The notes beneath the pieces are model-generated. The model was not told where the DNA came from, did not search any database, and saw only the letters and a program-made list of their open reading frames with translations. Source: Planctomycetota bacterium (GTDB lineage Bacteria; Planctomycetota; PLA2). Taken from it: 64,000 nucleotides of DNA. The DNA is taken from contig JAJFFF010000031.1 in assembly GCA_021776785.1 (NCBI GenBank), positions 1-64,000 on the forward strand, given 5' to 3'. Made by a program: the position numbers and the translations under genes. This document shows, piece by piece, positions 22,339 through 31,678 of the stretch. The number at the start of each line of letters is the position of its first letter. Within the stretch, counting starts at the first letter, position 1.

Positions 22339-23943
22339 GTGTGGTGGTGGTTCCGTATACTTCGTCGCATCTTGGGCACCGTTATGGAGGATGGAGCCGC
22401 GAACACCAGGCGCTTGAGCCAGGCGTGGCACCCTTGGCTTCTCGGCGTCGTTCCCGCATTGCTGGCACTTCCCGGCGGCGACGCTTCGGCCCTCGGCGTC
22501 TGCATCGCGCTCGCGGCCGGACTCAGCTGCGCCGCAGTTTTCGTTTGGGTGGGGCGTCTCTGGACGCGGGACCGGACCCGAGCCGCGTTGGGGACGTCGG
22601 CGCTGCTCGCCGCCACGTTCCTCTATGGACCCGGCTACGACCTCGCTGCCAAACTCAACCGCACCTTCCGGGTCGAAGCGCTGATCGGCCAGTTCGATTT
22701 CGTCCGCCATCGACACGTGCTTCCGGTCTGGCTGCTCGCGTGGGGCGGCGTCTCGCTCTTATTCGTTCTCTCGCGGCGCGATTGTCGCCGCTGGACGCCG
22801 GTCGTCAACGTGGTCGCGCTCACTCTCGTGATTGTCGCCGCCGCGCGCGCCGGTTGGCCCGCCGCCGCAACACGCTCGGCACCGACATCCGAACAGCATG
22901 CGTCCGCCCCCGACATCTACCACCTGGTGCTCGATCGCTACCCGCGTGGCGACGTCTTACGCTCCTCGTACGGGTTCGACAACACACCATTTCTTCGTTG
23001 GCTGCGCGCGCGCGGCTTTCACGTCGCGGACAGCGCTCAGTGCAACTACGCCTCGACCACACTGTCGGTCTGGTCCACGCTGAACATGCGGTACTTTCCC
23101 GACGTCGTCCATCGCGCGGAAGCGATGCGGTCGATCCAAGACGGACACGCGGTCGCGGACTTCGTCCGGACACGCGGCTATCGGTACATCCACCTCGGCA
23201 GCCACCACGGCCCGCTCACGCGAAACGCCGCCGCCGACGAAGCCCCATTCCTGCCACGCAACCCGTCCCGTTTTTGGCGCCGGCTTCTCAACCTGACGCC
23301 GCTTCGCGCGCGGTTTGGTGGCTTCGGCCCCCTGAAGCCGAAAATCCACGGCGACATCGGCGAGTTCCAGTTCGCCAAACTCCACGAGCTTGCAGACGCG
23401 CCGGGCCCCAAGTACGTGTTCGCGCACATTCTCCTGCCCCACTCGCCCATGGTGATGGATGCCAACGGAAACCGTATCGCGCGGGCCGAGGCAGGATTTA
23501 GCGAAGAAGCGAAAGCGCCGTTCGTGGAGCAGACTCGCTACACGAACACGTTGGTTCGCCGGCTGGTCGAACGCCTGCTCCAAGACACCAAACGCCCCCC
23601 GGTCATCCTCTTGCAATCCGAGGAGGGACCGTACCTGCGCGGGCGCGATTGGGACCTGAGTCCCGCGGAACGCCTGTGTGTGCGCCAAGGCATCTTTTGT
23701 GCGTTGTTCGTCCCCGGCGCGAACGCGCCTGTGTTCGACGACGATGAGACCGCCGTGAACTTCTATCGCAAGTTACTGCGCCATCTCTTCGACGCACCCA
23801 TCGAACCGCTCCCGGCACGCATCTTCAACTGGGAAGACCGCGACCAAGAAAGCGAGTTCTTGCCGCGCGTCCTGCGCTTTTTCGAAATCACCGATGACGT
23901 GGCGCCGCCTCTCTCCCAAGCCGCCGCAGGCGACGAAGGATAG
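22339..23943 (+). CDS. Membrane-anchored sulfatase/alkaline phosphatase superfamily protein
   Basis: N-terminal TM helices, then PDIYHLVLDRYPRGDVLRSSYGFDNTPFLRWLRARGFHVADSAQCNYAST and FAHILLPHSPMVMD. Confidence 0.8.
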   Translation: MWWWFRILRRILGTVMEDGAANTRRLSQAWHPWLLGVVPALLALPGGDASALGVCIALAAGLSCAAVFVWVGRLWTRDRTRAALGTSALLAATFLYGPGYDLAAKLNRTFRVEALIGQFDFVRHRHVLPVWLLAWGGVSLLFVLSRRDCRRWTPVVNVVALTLVIVAAARAGWPAAATRSAPTSEQHASAPDIYHLVLDRYPRGDVLRSSYGFDNTPFLRWLRARGFHVADSAQCNYASTTLSVWSTLNMRYFPDVVHRAEAMRSIQDGHAVADFVRTRGYRYIHLGSHHGPLTRNAAADEAPFLPRNPSRFWRRLLNLTPLRARFGGFGPLKPKIHGDIGEFQFAKLHELADAPGPKYVFAHILLPHSPMVMDANGNRIARAEAGFSEEAKAPFVEQTRYTNTLVRRLVERLLQDTKRPPVILLQSEEGPYLRGRDWDLSPAERLCVRQGIFCALFVPGANAPVFDDDETAVNFYRKLLRHLFDAPIEPLPARIFNWEDRDQESEFLPRVLRFFEITDDVAPPLSQAAAGDEG

Positions 23944-23996
23944 TCGGGCGAGCTAGGTCAGATGCGGTTGAGGAGGAGCGGCGCTAGCCTACCGTT

Positions 23997-24488
23997 CTAC
24001 AGCGCCGGGTTGTGGCGCATGAACACGAGGTAGAGGTGGAACACAAACAGCGCTGCGTACACGACGAACGTGAACGTGAGCAGCGCGCGCACGCGGCGAA
24101 AGCGAACGTGCAAGAGCAGTACGCTGAGTCCGAGCACCGTCGTGATTAGCTTCACGGCCTTAAACAGGGAGTACCCACCGGTCTGCAGCGTCCAATCCAT
24201 GATCGGATTGGCTTCGGTTCCGCCCGCGTCCAAGTGAATGAGCGTGAACACCATGTCGAGGACGGACAGCACCAACACGCCGAGGATCAAAAACCACTCT
24301 TTGCCGGTGTAACGATCCACGTAGATGTTGGAGGATTCGTCGTCGCGACGCCCGCCGCGACGGCGCCCGAAGAAGCTGTAGCGCGAGAAAACGCGTGTGG
24401 GCTGACTACGCCGGTCCGCGTCGCGCCGGTCGGCTTCGTGCTCGTCACCCATGAGGGTGTTTAGTTTCTGCAACGTCGCCGAACTCAT
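23997..24488 (-). CDS. DUF5658-like small membrane protein
   Basis: LSVLDMVFTLIHLDAGGTEANPIMDW...KAVKLITTVLGLSVLL pattern. Confidence 0.7.
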   Translation of the reverse strand: MSSATLQKLNTLMGDEHEADRRDADRRSQPTRVFSRYSFFGRRRGGRRDDESSNIYVDRYTGKEWFLILGVLVLSVLDMVFTLIHLDAGGTEANPIMDWTLQTGGYSLFKAVKLITTVLGLSVLLLHVRFRRVRALLTFTFVVYAALFVFHLYLVFMRHNPAL

Positions 24489-24583
24489 GACGGGGGTGGC
24501 GCAAGCCGCGCGCCAAATCACCCAGCGGATGGAAACGGGTCGGCGGCGGCTGTCCCGTTTTGGGATCGCTGCCCAAACATGAT

Positions 24584-26326
24584 CTAGCGGTGAGAGAGTT
24601 CAATCAGCGCCTCGCGGATCGCACGGGCCACACGACGACTGGGCTCTTTCCGGTAGGCGTTCAACAGTCCGTCCCGCACACCCTCAAGCGTACCCCGACA
24701 ACGAAGAATGAACAGCGCGCGTAGTTTGGCGTCTTCGCCCGTCAACGTGTCGAGGGACTCGAGCAACGCATCGACAAGTGCGTCGGGAACGCCATCGCGC
24801 CCTCCCGCCTGCGCACGCCGGTGCAAGGCGTCGAACGCCTCGTTGTCGCCCGCCCGCAGGCGGTCCGCCACCTCGGACAGACCGGCGTCGAGCGTCAGAA
24901 GCTCGCTGACGGCCAGGTTGCGGACTTCATTCGGACGGCTACTCTTGAGCTCGGCTTTGAGTAGTGGGATGACGCGCGGCATCCGTAACTCAGTGAGCGC
25001 GCGAAAATAATACGGGCGTTGCCTCGCCGTCGCGCCGGCGAGGGCGTCGAAGATCGCCGGGCCAATCTCGGTCATCTTGTTCTTCATCGCAAAGCGCACG
25101 GCGGCGTGGATGCGCTCGTTGTCGCCGGATTTCACGGCCGTGATGAGGTGTTCGATAACGGCGGGGCGATCGACGCGCTGCAGTTCGTGGAGCACCACGA
25201 GGGGGTTTGCTTGGTCCGCGTGTTCGCGCACGGCCTCCCAAGCCAGCGCCACGACTTGCGGATCGTCGAGCCACCAACGCGCCAGGAGACGGAGTGCCCA
25301 AAAGTAGCTAAACGGTTTGTCGGGTTGCGTTGCGTACGTCAGCGCCACCTCCTTCACGTACGGGTGCGGCGCATCGGCGTTAAGGAGTCGCAAAACGTTC
25401 CACGCAAGCGACTCGTTTTCGCTCGTAAGACGTTTGTGTTCCGCCAGCAACGCGGGCTCCGCGCTCGGGTCCCCCAAGCGGCGCAGGATCGCTTCGGCGC
25501 GCATGCGTTCCAGCGCCAACGCCGACCCGCGCGCGTCATGCAAGAACGCGCGCATCGCTTCGACCGTATCCTTTCTCTTGCTGTCCTGTCCGGGTTCCGA
25601 AAACTCCAGGAGATAGGCGAGCAGGCGCGACCGTAGCGGGTAGTCCTGGTCTTCTTCGTCGCGCGGAAGCTTCTGCCACACCTGCGACAACTCGACATCC
25701 GCGCCGAGATACAACAACACATCAAGGGCGAAGCCACGCATGTCCGGGTCGGGCGCGGGATCGTTGAGTTCCGCCAAGCACAGGGCCACGTTTTCGACGC
25801 GCGGGTAGCGGGCAATGATTCGAAACAGCTCGCGCTTCCACCCAGGGGTCCAGTTGTTGCCCGGCCGCGGCTTCGGGTGTTGCTTGGGATCCAACCAATC
25901 CTGGACGAACTGGGGAAAGAGCGGGTGGTCGCGCACCGCCGGCGAATCCCCGATGAAGCGGAACACGTTCGAGACCAGCGTCGGCGAACGGCCGTACTCC
26001 GCATAGCGATCTTTGGCCAAGATGTGATCAAACGTCGGTGTCCCGAGTTCGCGCAACGCGCGCTCGGCGATCACGTGCCAGTCGCGTACCATTTTGCCAC
26101 CGACCTCGGTGGTCGCCGAGCGCTTCACCATGTCGAAGAAAAAGAGGACGCGGTCCTGCGTGCTGGGCTGCGGCAGCGTCGGCGGTTGGCGCAGCGCCGT
26201 CTCGCGCTCCGGTTGATCGGCAAGCCGGGTCCACCCCCAGAGCGCGCCGAAAATCATGAGCGCGCCGAGCAAGACACGAAACGGCGTCAACGCTTTGCTC
26301 GCGACGGCTCCAGCGCGTCGTCCCAT
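24584..26326 (-). CDS. TM-anchored HEAT-like repeat protein
   Basis: N-terminal anchor FRVLLGALMIFGALWGW; alpha-helical repeats throughout; overlaps the TolC-like gene by 40 bp. Confidence 0.75.
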   Translation of the reverse strand: MGRRAGAVASKALTPFRVLLGALMIFGALWGWTRLADQPERETALRQPPTLPQPSTQDRVLFFFDMVKRSATTEVGGKMVRDWHVIAERALRELGTPTFDHILAKDRYAEYGRSPTLVSNVFRFIGDSPAVRDHPLFPQFVQDWLDPKQHPKPRPGNNWTPGWKRELFRIIARYPRVENVALCLAELNDPAPDPDMRGFALDVLLYLGADVELSQVWQKLPRDEEDQDYPLRSRLLAYLLEFSEPGQDSKRKDTVEAMRAFLHDARGSALALERMRAEAILRRLGDPSAEPALLAEHKRLTSENESLAWNVLRLLNADAPHPYVKEVALTYATQPDKPFSYFWALRLLARWWLDDPQVVALAWEAVREHADQANPLVVLHELQRVDRPAVIEHLITAVKSGDNERIHAAVRFAMKNKMTEIGPAIFDALAGATARQRPYYFRALTELRMPRVIPLLKAELKSSRPNEVRNLAVSELLTLDAGLSEVADRLRAGDNEAFDALHRRAQAGGRDGVPDALVDALLESLDTLTGEDAKLRALFILRCRGTLEGVRDGLLNAYRKEPSRRVARAIREALIELSHR

Positions 26327-27828
26327 GAGATGCCGTACGCCGAAAACAGCGTGCCGGTCGCCTGCAAAATGTCGATCCGTGCCGTCTCCAACTCCGTCTG
26401 CGATTGCACGAGTCGCAACTCGGCGGCCGTTTGGTTTTCCTCCAAACGCGCCACCTCGAGCAGCGTGGTCGAGCCGCGCCCCAAACGCTTACGCTCGCCC
26501 ACAACGGATTCCCGTGCCGCGACCAACTCCTGACGAGTGGCGGCGATTTCCTCCAACGCGGTTCGCATCCGCCGGTGAGCTTGGCGCACCTCGACGATGA
26601 TACCGTTGACTTGGTCGCGCCGCCGGAGCCGCGCCCGTTGCAGTTCGAGTTCGGCGCGCTTGAGTCCCGCGCGCGCCGCGCGGCGTCCAAACGGCCACGT
26701 CAACGTGATCGCCGCGGACGCGGACGGCGTGTCGCCCGACAGCGTGTCGCCAGCACTCCCCTGAAAGCGGTTGTCGACGCCGCGAAGCGTCAGCGTGCTC
26801 GAAAAATCGAGCTTGAGACGCAGCGTGTTCTGGGCCTGGATCACACTCTCCTGCAACTGGTCGATGCTGAAGTCGGTCTGTTTGAGATCCGGCCGCGCCT
26901 CGAGCGCCTGGCGCACGAGTGCGTCCAGTTGGGGAAGTTTCGCCGTGCGACGCGCGGGATCGATCGCGCGCAAGACGACCCCATCCTCCTTGCTGCCCGT
27001 AAACGGCAAGATCAACTGGCGGAGGCTGTCGGACGCGTTGTCCAACTCGAGACGGCCTTGGATCAAAGCGACCTCACGCCGTTTCGTTTCCGCCTCCGCC
27101 TTCGTCACGTCGAGCTTGGTCGAGCGCCCCACATCAGGCCGCAGCTTGCGTCGCTCGGCGGCTTCGAGATCGCGCGCCAGTTCGACGGACTTCTGCAGCA
27201 CAGCGAGGTTGCTCTGCTGCGACACGAGCACCCAGTACGCCGCGGACACGTTTCGGATGAGATCGTTCGCCGCGACCACGAGCCCTTCGCGCGCGGCCGC
27301 GGCGCCCGCACGCGACGAACGCCACTGCGACTCCTGCACGCGGCGCCCGCGCCCCTGGAGCAGCGGTACGGTCAACGTGACATCGATGGCTGTGTCGTAC
27401 GCCGGGTTAAGCGTGTTGAATGTCGAGTTCGAGAAGAACCGATCCGCGCGCCAGTTCACGCCCACCGACGGCCCCAGGCGTGTGGGCTTCGTGACACCCA
27501 ACGCGAAGTTGAAGTTGTCGGTGTCCACCACATCCGCGCCCGCAAGCGAGGACCGCGAGGGTGAAAGAGACTCGCCGCCACCGACGGAACCGGTCAACAC
27601 CGGATCCCAGGCAGCGTCCTCGATGTCCACCGACAGCCGCGCCAACAACGCATCCAGCCGCGTCGATTTCAGTCCGAGGTTGTACGCCAACGCTAAGTCG
27701 ACCGCCTCTTGGAACGAGATCGAGCGCACCGGATCGGCGGCACCGCGCGGGGACGGGTTCGGCGCGGCGTGAAGCGCGGGCGTCGCGAGTACGAGCGCGA
27801 CCACCGCCAGCGAAGCGATGCGGTTCAT
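26287..27828 (-). CDS. TolC-like outer membrane efflux/secretion protein
   Basis: Signal peptide MNRIASLAVVALVLATPALHA; SFQEAVDLALAYNLGLKSTRLD; FALGVTKPTRLGPSVGVNW; ITLTWPFGRRAARAGLKRAELELQRA; LEVARLEENQTAAELRLVQSQTELETAR. Confidence 0.88.
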   Translation of the reverse strand: MNRIASLAVVALVLATPALHAAPNPSPRGAADPVRSISFQEAVDLALAYNLGLKSTRLDALLARLSVDIEDAAWDPVLTGSVGGGESLSPSRSSLAGADVVDTDNFNFALGVTKPTRLGPSVGVNWRADRFFSNSTFNTLNPAYDTAIDVTLTVPLLQGRGRRVQESQWRSSRAGAAAAREGLVVAANDLIRNVSAAYWVLVSQQSNLAVLQKSVELARDLEAAERRKLRPDVGRSTKLDVTKAEAETKRREVALIQGRLELDNASDSLRQLILPFTGSKEDGVVLRAIDPARRTAKLPQLDALVRQALEARPDLKQTDFSIDQLQESVIQAQNTLRLKLDFSSTLTLRGVDNRFQGSAGDTLSGDTPSASAAITLTWPFGRRAARAGLKRAELELQRARLRRRDQVNGIIVEVRQAHRRMRTALEEIAATRQELVAARESVVGERKRLGRGSTTLLEVARLEENQTAAELRLVQSQTELETARIDILQATGTLFSAYGISWDDALEPSRAKR

Positions 27829-29162
27829 GATCGGTCGGGAAACTCTTCTTCGATCATACGATCGATGAGCTTTTGGGTCGGCTCGTCGGCCGTGCGCCGA
27901 AACATGAGCAACGCTTTGCGGGCCGGTTCGGATCCCACGCGCGCTAACGCCGTAAGGGCCGGCGACTGGTACCGCGGCTCGTTGAGTCGCTCCTCGAGAA
28001 GCGGGACCGCATCCGTATCGCCTTTGACTCCGCACGCGTATATCATCGCGACCACGGCGTTTTCGTCACGTTCTTCGCGCAACGCTTCGCGCAGAGGCTT
28101 GTTCGCCGACGGTCCGCCGATTTCCGCAATCGCCTGCGCCGCCCGCTCCCGAACGATCGGCGCGGGGTCTTTTAGATACTCAATGAGCAGCGGTGTTGCG
28201 CCCCGCCGCCATCGCTGGGCCACGGCCGCGAGGTCCGCCGCCCGCGCCTCGGCAATCGCGGTGCGCTGGAGCCGAGCACGGGCCACCTTGAGCGACGGCG
28301 CCGCTGCTTTCGTCTGCTCGCGCTCTACGCGTTGCGCCCAGTCGCCCGCCAAGTTTGGGTCGATCGCGCGGACAGCGCGCTCCAAGGACGCGAGGATCGG
28401 CGGCTCGTTCTCTTTGTAGAGCATCTTGACGAGTCGCTCCCCTTCGGCACGGGTGAACACGTCCCGGTAGCGTTCGGACAAGGCGCGCACTTCGCGCGCC
28501 GCGTGCCCGCGCTCCCAGACATCGCTGGAGCGAAGCGCCGCCAGGAAGTACGTCTTCGCCCGTTTCGCGCGCGCCACGATGGAGCCGCCCCGCTCCAAGT
28601 CGAGGGTCGCCACGAGGCGGCGGCGCTTGGCGGTATAGAACGGGTCACGCTTGGGCAGCAGCGCAAACAGCGAGTACGAAGCGCCGCGCCGTTTGAGGAA
28701 AAAGAGACCGCTCTCGCCTTCGGCAAGACGCACGCCGTGCCCGCGCCGGAGATCGGCGGCCTCGGCCTGGGTCTTGTTGCTCCGCTCGCGGCCCGTGGTG
28801 CCGTCCGGTTGGCCCGCGTTCGCCCCGCGAAGCCCGCGCTTGCGATCCCGCTCGTATCGCACCGACGCCCGTTCCAGCGTGGCGCGGAACGCGTCCGGCG
28901 CGACAAAATCGTTGACGTACAACACCGTCAACGTCTTCGCGCGGTCGTATCCGTGGATGCGCGTCGCCACCGCCACCCGCGCCGCCGATACACCGCGAAA
29001 CGGAGGCAAAATCTTGGCGACCTTGCCCTCCACGATTTGGTCGGTGCCGGTGAGCGCGCGGCGACCGAGCTCCGTCACGTACGCCCGTCGCACCTGCGCG
29101 CCGGCAGGAACGATTAACACCAACCAGCCAAGGAGAAACGGAACTGCGTGCTGCATGGTCAC
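27825..29162 (-). CDS. Secreted HEAT-repeat protein
   Basis: Signal peptide MTMQHAVPFLLGWLVLIVPAGAQ; C-terminal HEAT repeats (APIVRERAAQAIAEIGG, DTDAVPLLEERL); ATGA overlap with the TolC-like gene. Confidence 0.82.
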   Translation of the reverse strand: MTMQHAVPFLLGWLVLIVPAGAQVRRAYVTELGRRALTGTDQIVEGKVAKILPPFRGVSAARVAVATRIHGYDRAKTLTVLYVNDFVAPDAFRATLERASVRYERDRKRGLRGANAGQPDGTTGRERSNKTQAEAADLRRGHGVRLAEGESGLFFLKRRGASYSLFALLPKRDPFYTAKRRRLVATLDLERGGSIVARAKRAKTYFLAALRSSDVWERGHAAREVRALSERYRDVFTRAEGERLVKMLYKENEPPILASLERAVRAIDPNLAGDWAQRVEREQTKAAAPSLKVARARLQRTAIAEARAADLAAVAQRWRRGATPLLIEYLKDPAPIVRERAAQAIAEIGGPSANKPLREALREERDENAVVAMIYACGVKGDTDAVPLLEERLNEPRYQSPALTALARVGSEPARKALLMFRRTADEPTQKLIDRMIEEEFPDRS

Positions 29163-29179
29163 AAAGAGGCCGCGTCACG

Positions 29180-29204
29180 AAAAAGGCCGCCCTTCCAGGC
29201 GGCC
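29180..29204 (-). terminator. Rho-independent terminator
   Basis: On - strand: GGCCGCC-TGGAAG-GGCGGCC-TTTTT. Confidence 0.85.
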
Positions 29205-29294
29205 GTACAAGTGGACTGGATTCGTGTAACCGGGTAGTCACCCGGCGAGCTTCCCCTGCAGGCGGAAACCTACTTCACGCACTTGTAAAGTGCA
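29205..29294 (-). ncRNA. Candidate structured RNA (three-way-junction-like) directly upstream of the terminator
   Basis: 8-bp closing stem TACAAGTG(29206-29213)/CACTTGTA(29280-29287); internal CCGGGT-AGTC-ACCCGG hairpin (29230-29245); competing GCACTT-GTA-AAGTGC hairpin (29279-29293). Confidence 0.5.
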
Positions 29295-29326
29295 TTTAGC
29301 GGTTCGAAGTTCAATCCTTGGGAAAC

Positions 29327-29542
29327 TTAGAGAGCCGGCGCACCGGCGCGGCGCTTGTACACGCGGACCCGACCGGACTTCGGACGCGGCGAGGTCTCAA
29401 CGAGACTGCGCTGCACCTTGTCGTTGTGGATCTTGATGAAGCGCTGACACTCGCCTTTGTTTCCGCAGAAGATGTCCTCTCCGTGGAGGATCACCTTGAA
29501 GAATTTCTTGCCGTTGTGGACGCAGTAAAATCGAATTTCCAT
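29327..29542 (-). CDS. Small uncharacterised basic protein
   Basis: MEIRFYCVHNGKKFFKVILHGEDIFCGNKGECQRFIKIHNDKV...RVRVYKRRAGAPAL; compact, followed by the structured region and terminator. Confidence 0.6.
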   Translation of the reverse strand: MEIRFYCVHNGKKFFKVILHGEDIFCGNKGECQRFIKIHNDKVQRSLVETSPRPKSGRVRVYKRRAGAPAL

Positions 29543-29901
29543 AGCAATCACCGTCTTGGGCGGTCGGGCAGGGGAGCCTTATCCCTTATAGGTCGGTTGT
29601 ATCCTTCGCAAAGCGCAGGCCACTGCGTTGCCTTTATCGGAAACAGCAGGGACGCCGGAGCCTTGCTCACGCTTCTAAACGCTTTTGACGAAGACATTTG
29701 CGTTGAAGTTCGAATAAATCTGAAACTTTCTCGATTCACGGTCTCGCCCGCCGGTGCCTCGATTCGGTGTTACGGAACCGCTCGGAGTGACGCGATTGGG
29801 GCGCACAGGTGACGCCGAACGGGGACCAGGAGCAGACCCAAGGCACTTCGAACCGGTAGAGGGATTGCGACCCCAAGGACCCGGAAGCCGGACGGCCGCC
29901 C

Positions 29902-29939
29902 CTAAAACCGATAGGGACCCCTAGAACCGATAGGGACTC
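29902..29939. repeat. Imperfect tandem duplication, 2 x 19 bp, spanning the 3' end of a CDS
   Basis: CTAAAACCGATAGGGACCC / CTAGAACCGATAGGGACTC (17 of 19 identical). Confidence 0.85.
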
Positions 29940-31060
29940 TGCAGCACCAAGAGCTGGCGCGGATCGCCAGCCTCGGCGGCGAGTCGGGCCTTCGCCTGTT
30001 CAAACAGCGGCGCGGCCCAGGCGCGCACCTGATCGAGCGGAACATTCGTCGGCCCCTGCGCCAAGACGGCCGTCACGGCCAGTCGCGTCGCGGGAACCTG
30101 TAAGACCGTGGCGGCCTGCGCCAGGTCAAACGTCTGGGCGGCCGCTTGGACGCGGTCGGCCGGGACGCGAAAGCCGATCATGTGCGCGACGGTCAAAGCT
30201 TCGCTCCACGCGGGGTTGAGCGTGTCGCTCCGCGGCGCGCTTCGAATCAGCGTGTCGATCGCCAGCACGTACTCGCGCCGCTCGACATCGAAAAGCTCGG
30301 CGTAAGCGAACGCGTAGTCCTCCGCCAGCGCCGTCAGCACGGCCCCACCGCCCCGCCCGTTTTGCGCGGCGGCGAGCAGTCCATCACGGGCGCGTCGCAG
30401 CGCTTGTCCCGAACGTGTCTGGTTGATCGAAGAGTGCCCCTCGGCGAGCAGTGCCGTCGCAGCCCACGCGGTACGGACGGGCGAGCCGAAGCTGCCGTCG
30501 GCGCGCTGCGAATCGAGCAGCGCGCTCAACCCCGCACGAATGATCTTGCCCTGGTCGGCGATGCCGAATCGGCGCAGGCGGCCCGCGTGCGGGACGCGTC
30601 GCCGCTGCAGCCGCAACACGAAATCGGCGGCGGGCTTGACGGCAAGCGCTTCGATGTCGGGCTCGTGGACCACGGCGACGGTGCCGTTGCTGCCGGTCTT
30701 GCGACCACTGCGCACCGAGTTCGAAAGCAGCACGCCCGTGACGACTAAGTGAATCCCAAGCGCGACCGCCGCCGCGCGAAACGCGATCGAGTGGCGGAAG
30801 CGATACCGAATCAGGCCGGGGATCTGCGCGAGACGCTCGGTCCAGGACGGTCGCACCGCGACCTTGGCGGCCGCCAGCACATGCGTTCGGACCGCGTCGC
30901 CCGCGTCGAGTTCGTCCCGACGCTCCAAAAAAGTGCGCAGCGCACAAAGATCGGCGAACTCCTGCGCCAGCGCCGGGTCGTTGCGCATCTCTTCGCGCAA
31001 CGCCATCTCGGCGGCGGGCTCGAGTTCACCCAAGGAGAGATCGATTAAGTCTTGTCTCAT
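29921..31060 (-). CDS. Anti-sigma-factor-like membrane protein with C-terminal terpenoid-toroid-like domain
   Basis: Follows ECF sigma gene with ATGA overlap; N-terminal helical region, TM AAAVALGIHLVVTGVLL, then GLSALLDSQRADGSFGSPVRTAWAATALLAEGHSS. Confidence 0.7.
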   Translation of the reverse strand: MRQDLIDLSLGELEPAAEMALREEMRNDPALAQEFADLCALRTFLERRDELDAGDAVRTHVLAAAKVAVRPSWTERLAQIPGLIRYRFRHSIAFRAAAVALGIHLVVTGVLLSNSVRSGRKTGSNGTVAVVHEPDIEALAVKPAADFVLRLQRRRVPHAGRLRRFGIADQGKIIRAGLSALLDSQRADGSFGSPVRTAWAATALLAEGHSSINQTRSGQALRRARDGLLAAAQNGRGGGAVLTALAEDYAFAYAELFDVERREYVLAIDTLIRSAPRSDTLNPAWSEALTVAHMIGFRVPADRVQAAAQTFDLAQAATVLQVPATRLAVTAVLAQGPTNVPLDQVRAWAAPLFEQAKARLAAEAGDPRQLLVLQSPYRF

Positions 31061-31632
31061 CGAACCACTCGCCCCAAAAGGCCGCGCAGGCTTGTGATCG
31101 CGGCGTTCATGCGTGATTTCACCGTGCCGACCGGAATCCCCAGAACGGCAGCCGCCTCGCGCTGCTTGAGGCCCTGGGCATAGACCAGTTCGTAAACCTC
31201 GCGCTGAACATCGGGCAGCGTGGAAGCGGTCTGGCGGATCAATTCCGCCGCCTCCTTGTCTCCTAAGGTGTCCACGGTGCCGCGGGCCCCGCTCTCGACC
31301 AGATCGCCGATCGTCGCGCCGTCTTCACCGATACGGAGGTCCGCCGACACCATCTTGGGCGCCGATTTTTTGCTGCGGATGTGATCAATTAAGAGGTTTC
31401 TGGCCACGGTGTAGAGAAACGTGCGGAAGGTCGCTTCGGGTCGATATCGCTGCGCGGATTTTACAATCCGCAAGAACGTGTTCTGGCAAAGGTCCCTTGC
31501 CAGCTCGCGGTCGTAAGTCCTTCGGTAGAAGTAGCTTGTGAGCTGTCTTTGGTAGCGGTCGTACAACGGCGTAAAGGCATCGTCATCGCCTCCTTGATAG
31601 GCGACCATAAGTTCGCGATCCGACCGGGGCAT
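31057..31632 (-). CDS. ECF RNA polymerase sigma factor
   Basis: AFTPLYDRYQRQLTSYFYRR, DLCQNTFLRI, FRTFLYTVARNLLIDHIR; YAQGLKQREAAAVLGIPVGTVKSRMNAA. Confidence 0.95.
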   Translation of the reverse strand: MPRSDRELMVAYQGGDDDAFTPLYDRYQRQLTSYFYRRTYDRELARDLCQNTFLRIVKSAQRYRPEATFRTFLYTVARNLLIDHIRSKKSAPKMVSADLRIGEDGATIGDLVESGARGTVDTLGDKEAAELIRQTASTLPDVQREVYELVYAQGLKQREAAAVLGIPVGTVKSRMNAAITSLRGLLGRVVR

Positions 31633-31678
31633 ACGTCCACTAGGATCGCAAACGAAAGCGCCCCAGAAGAGTTCGGAT

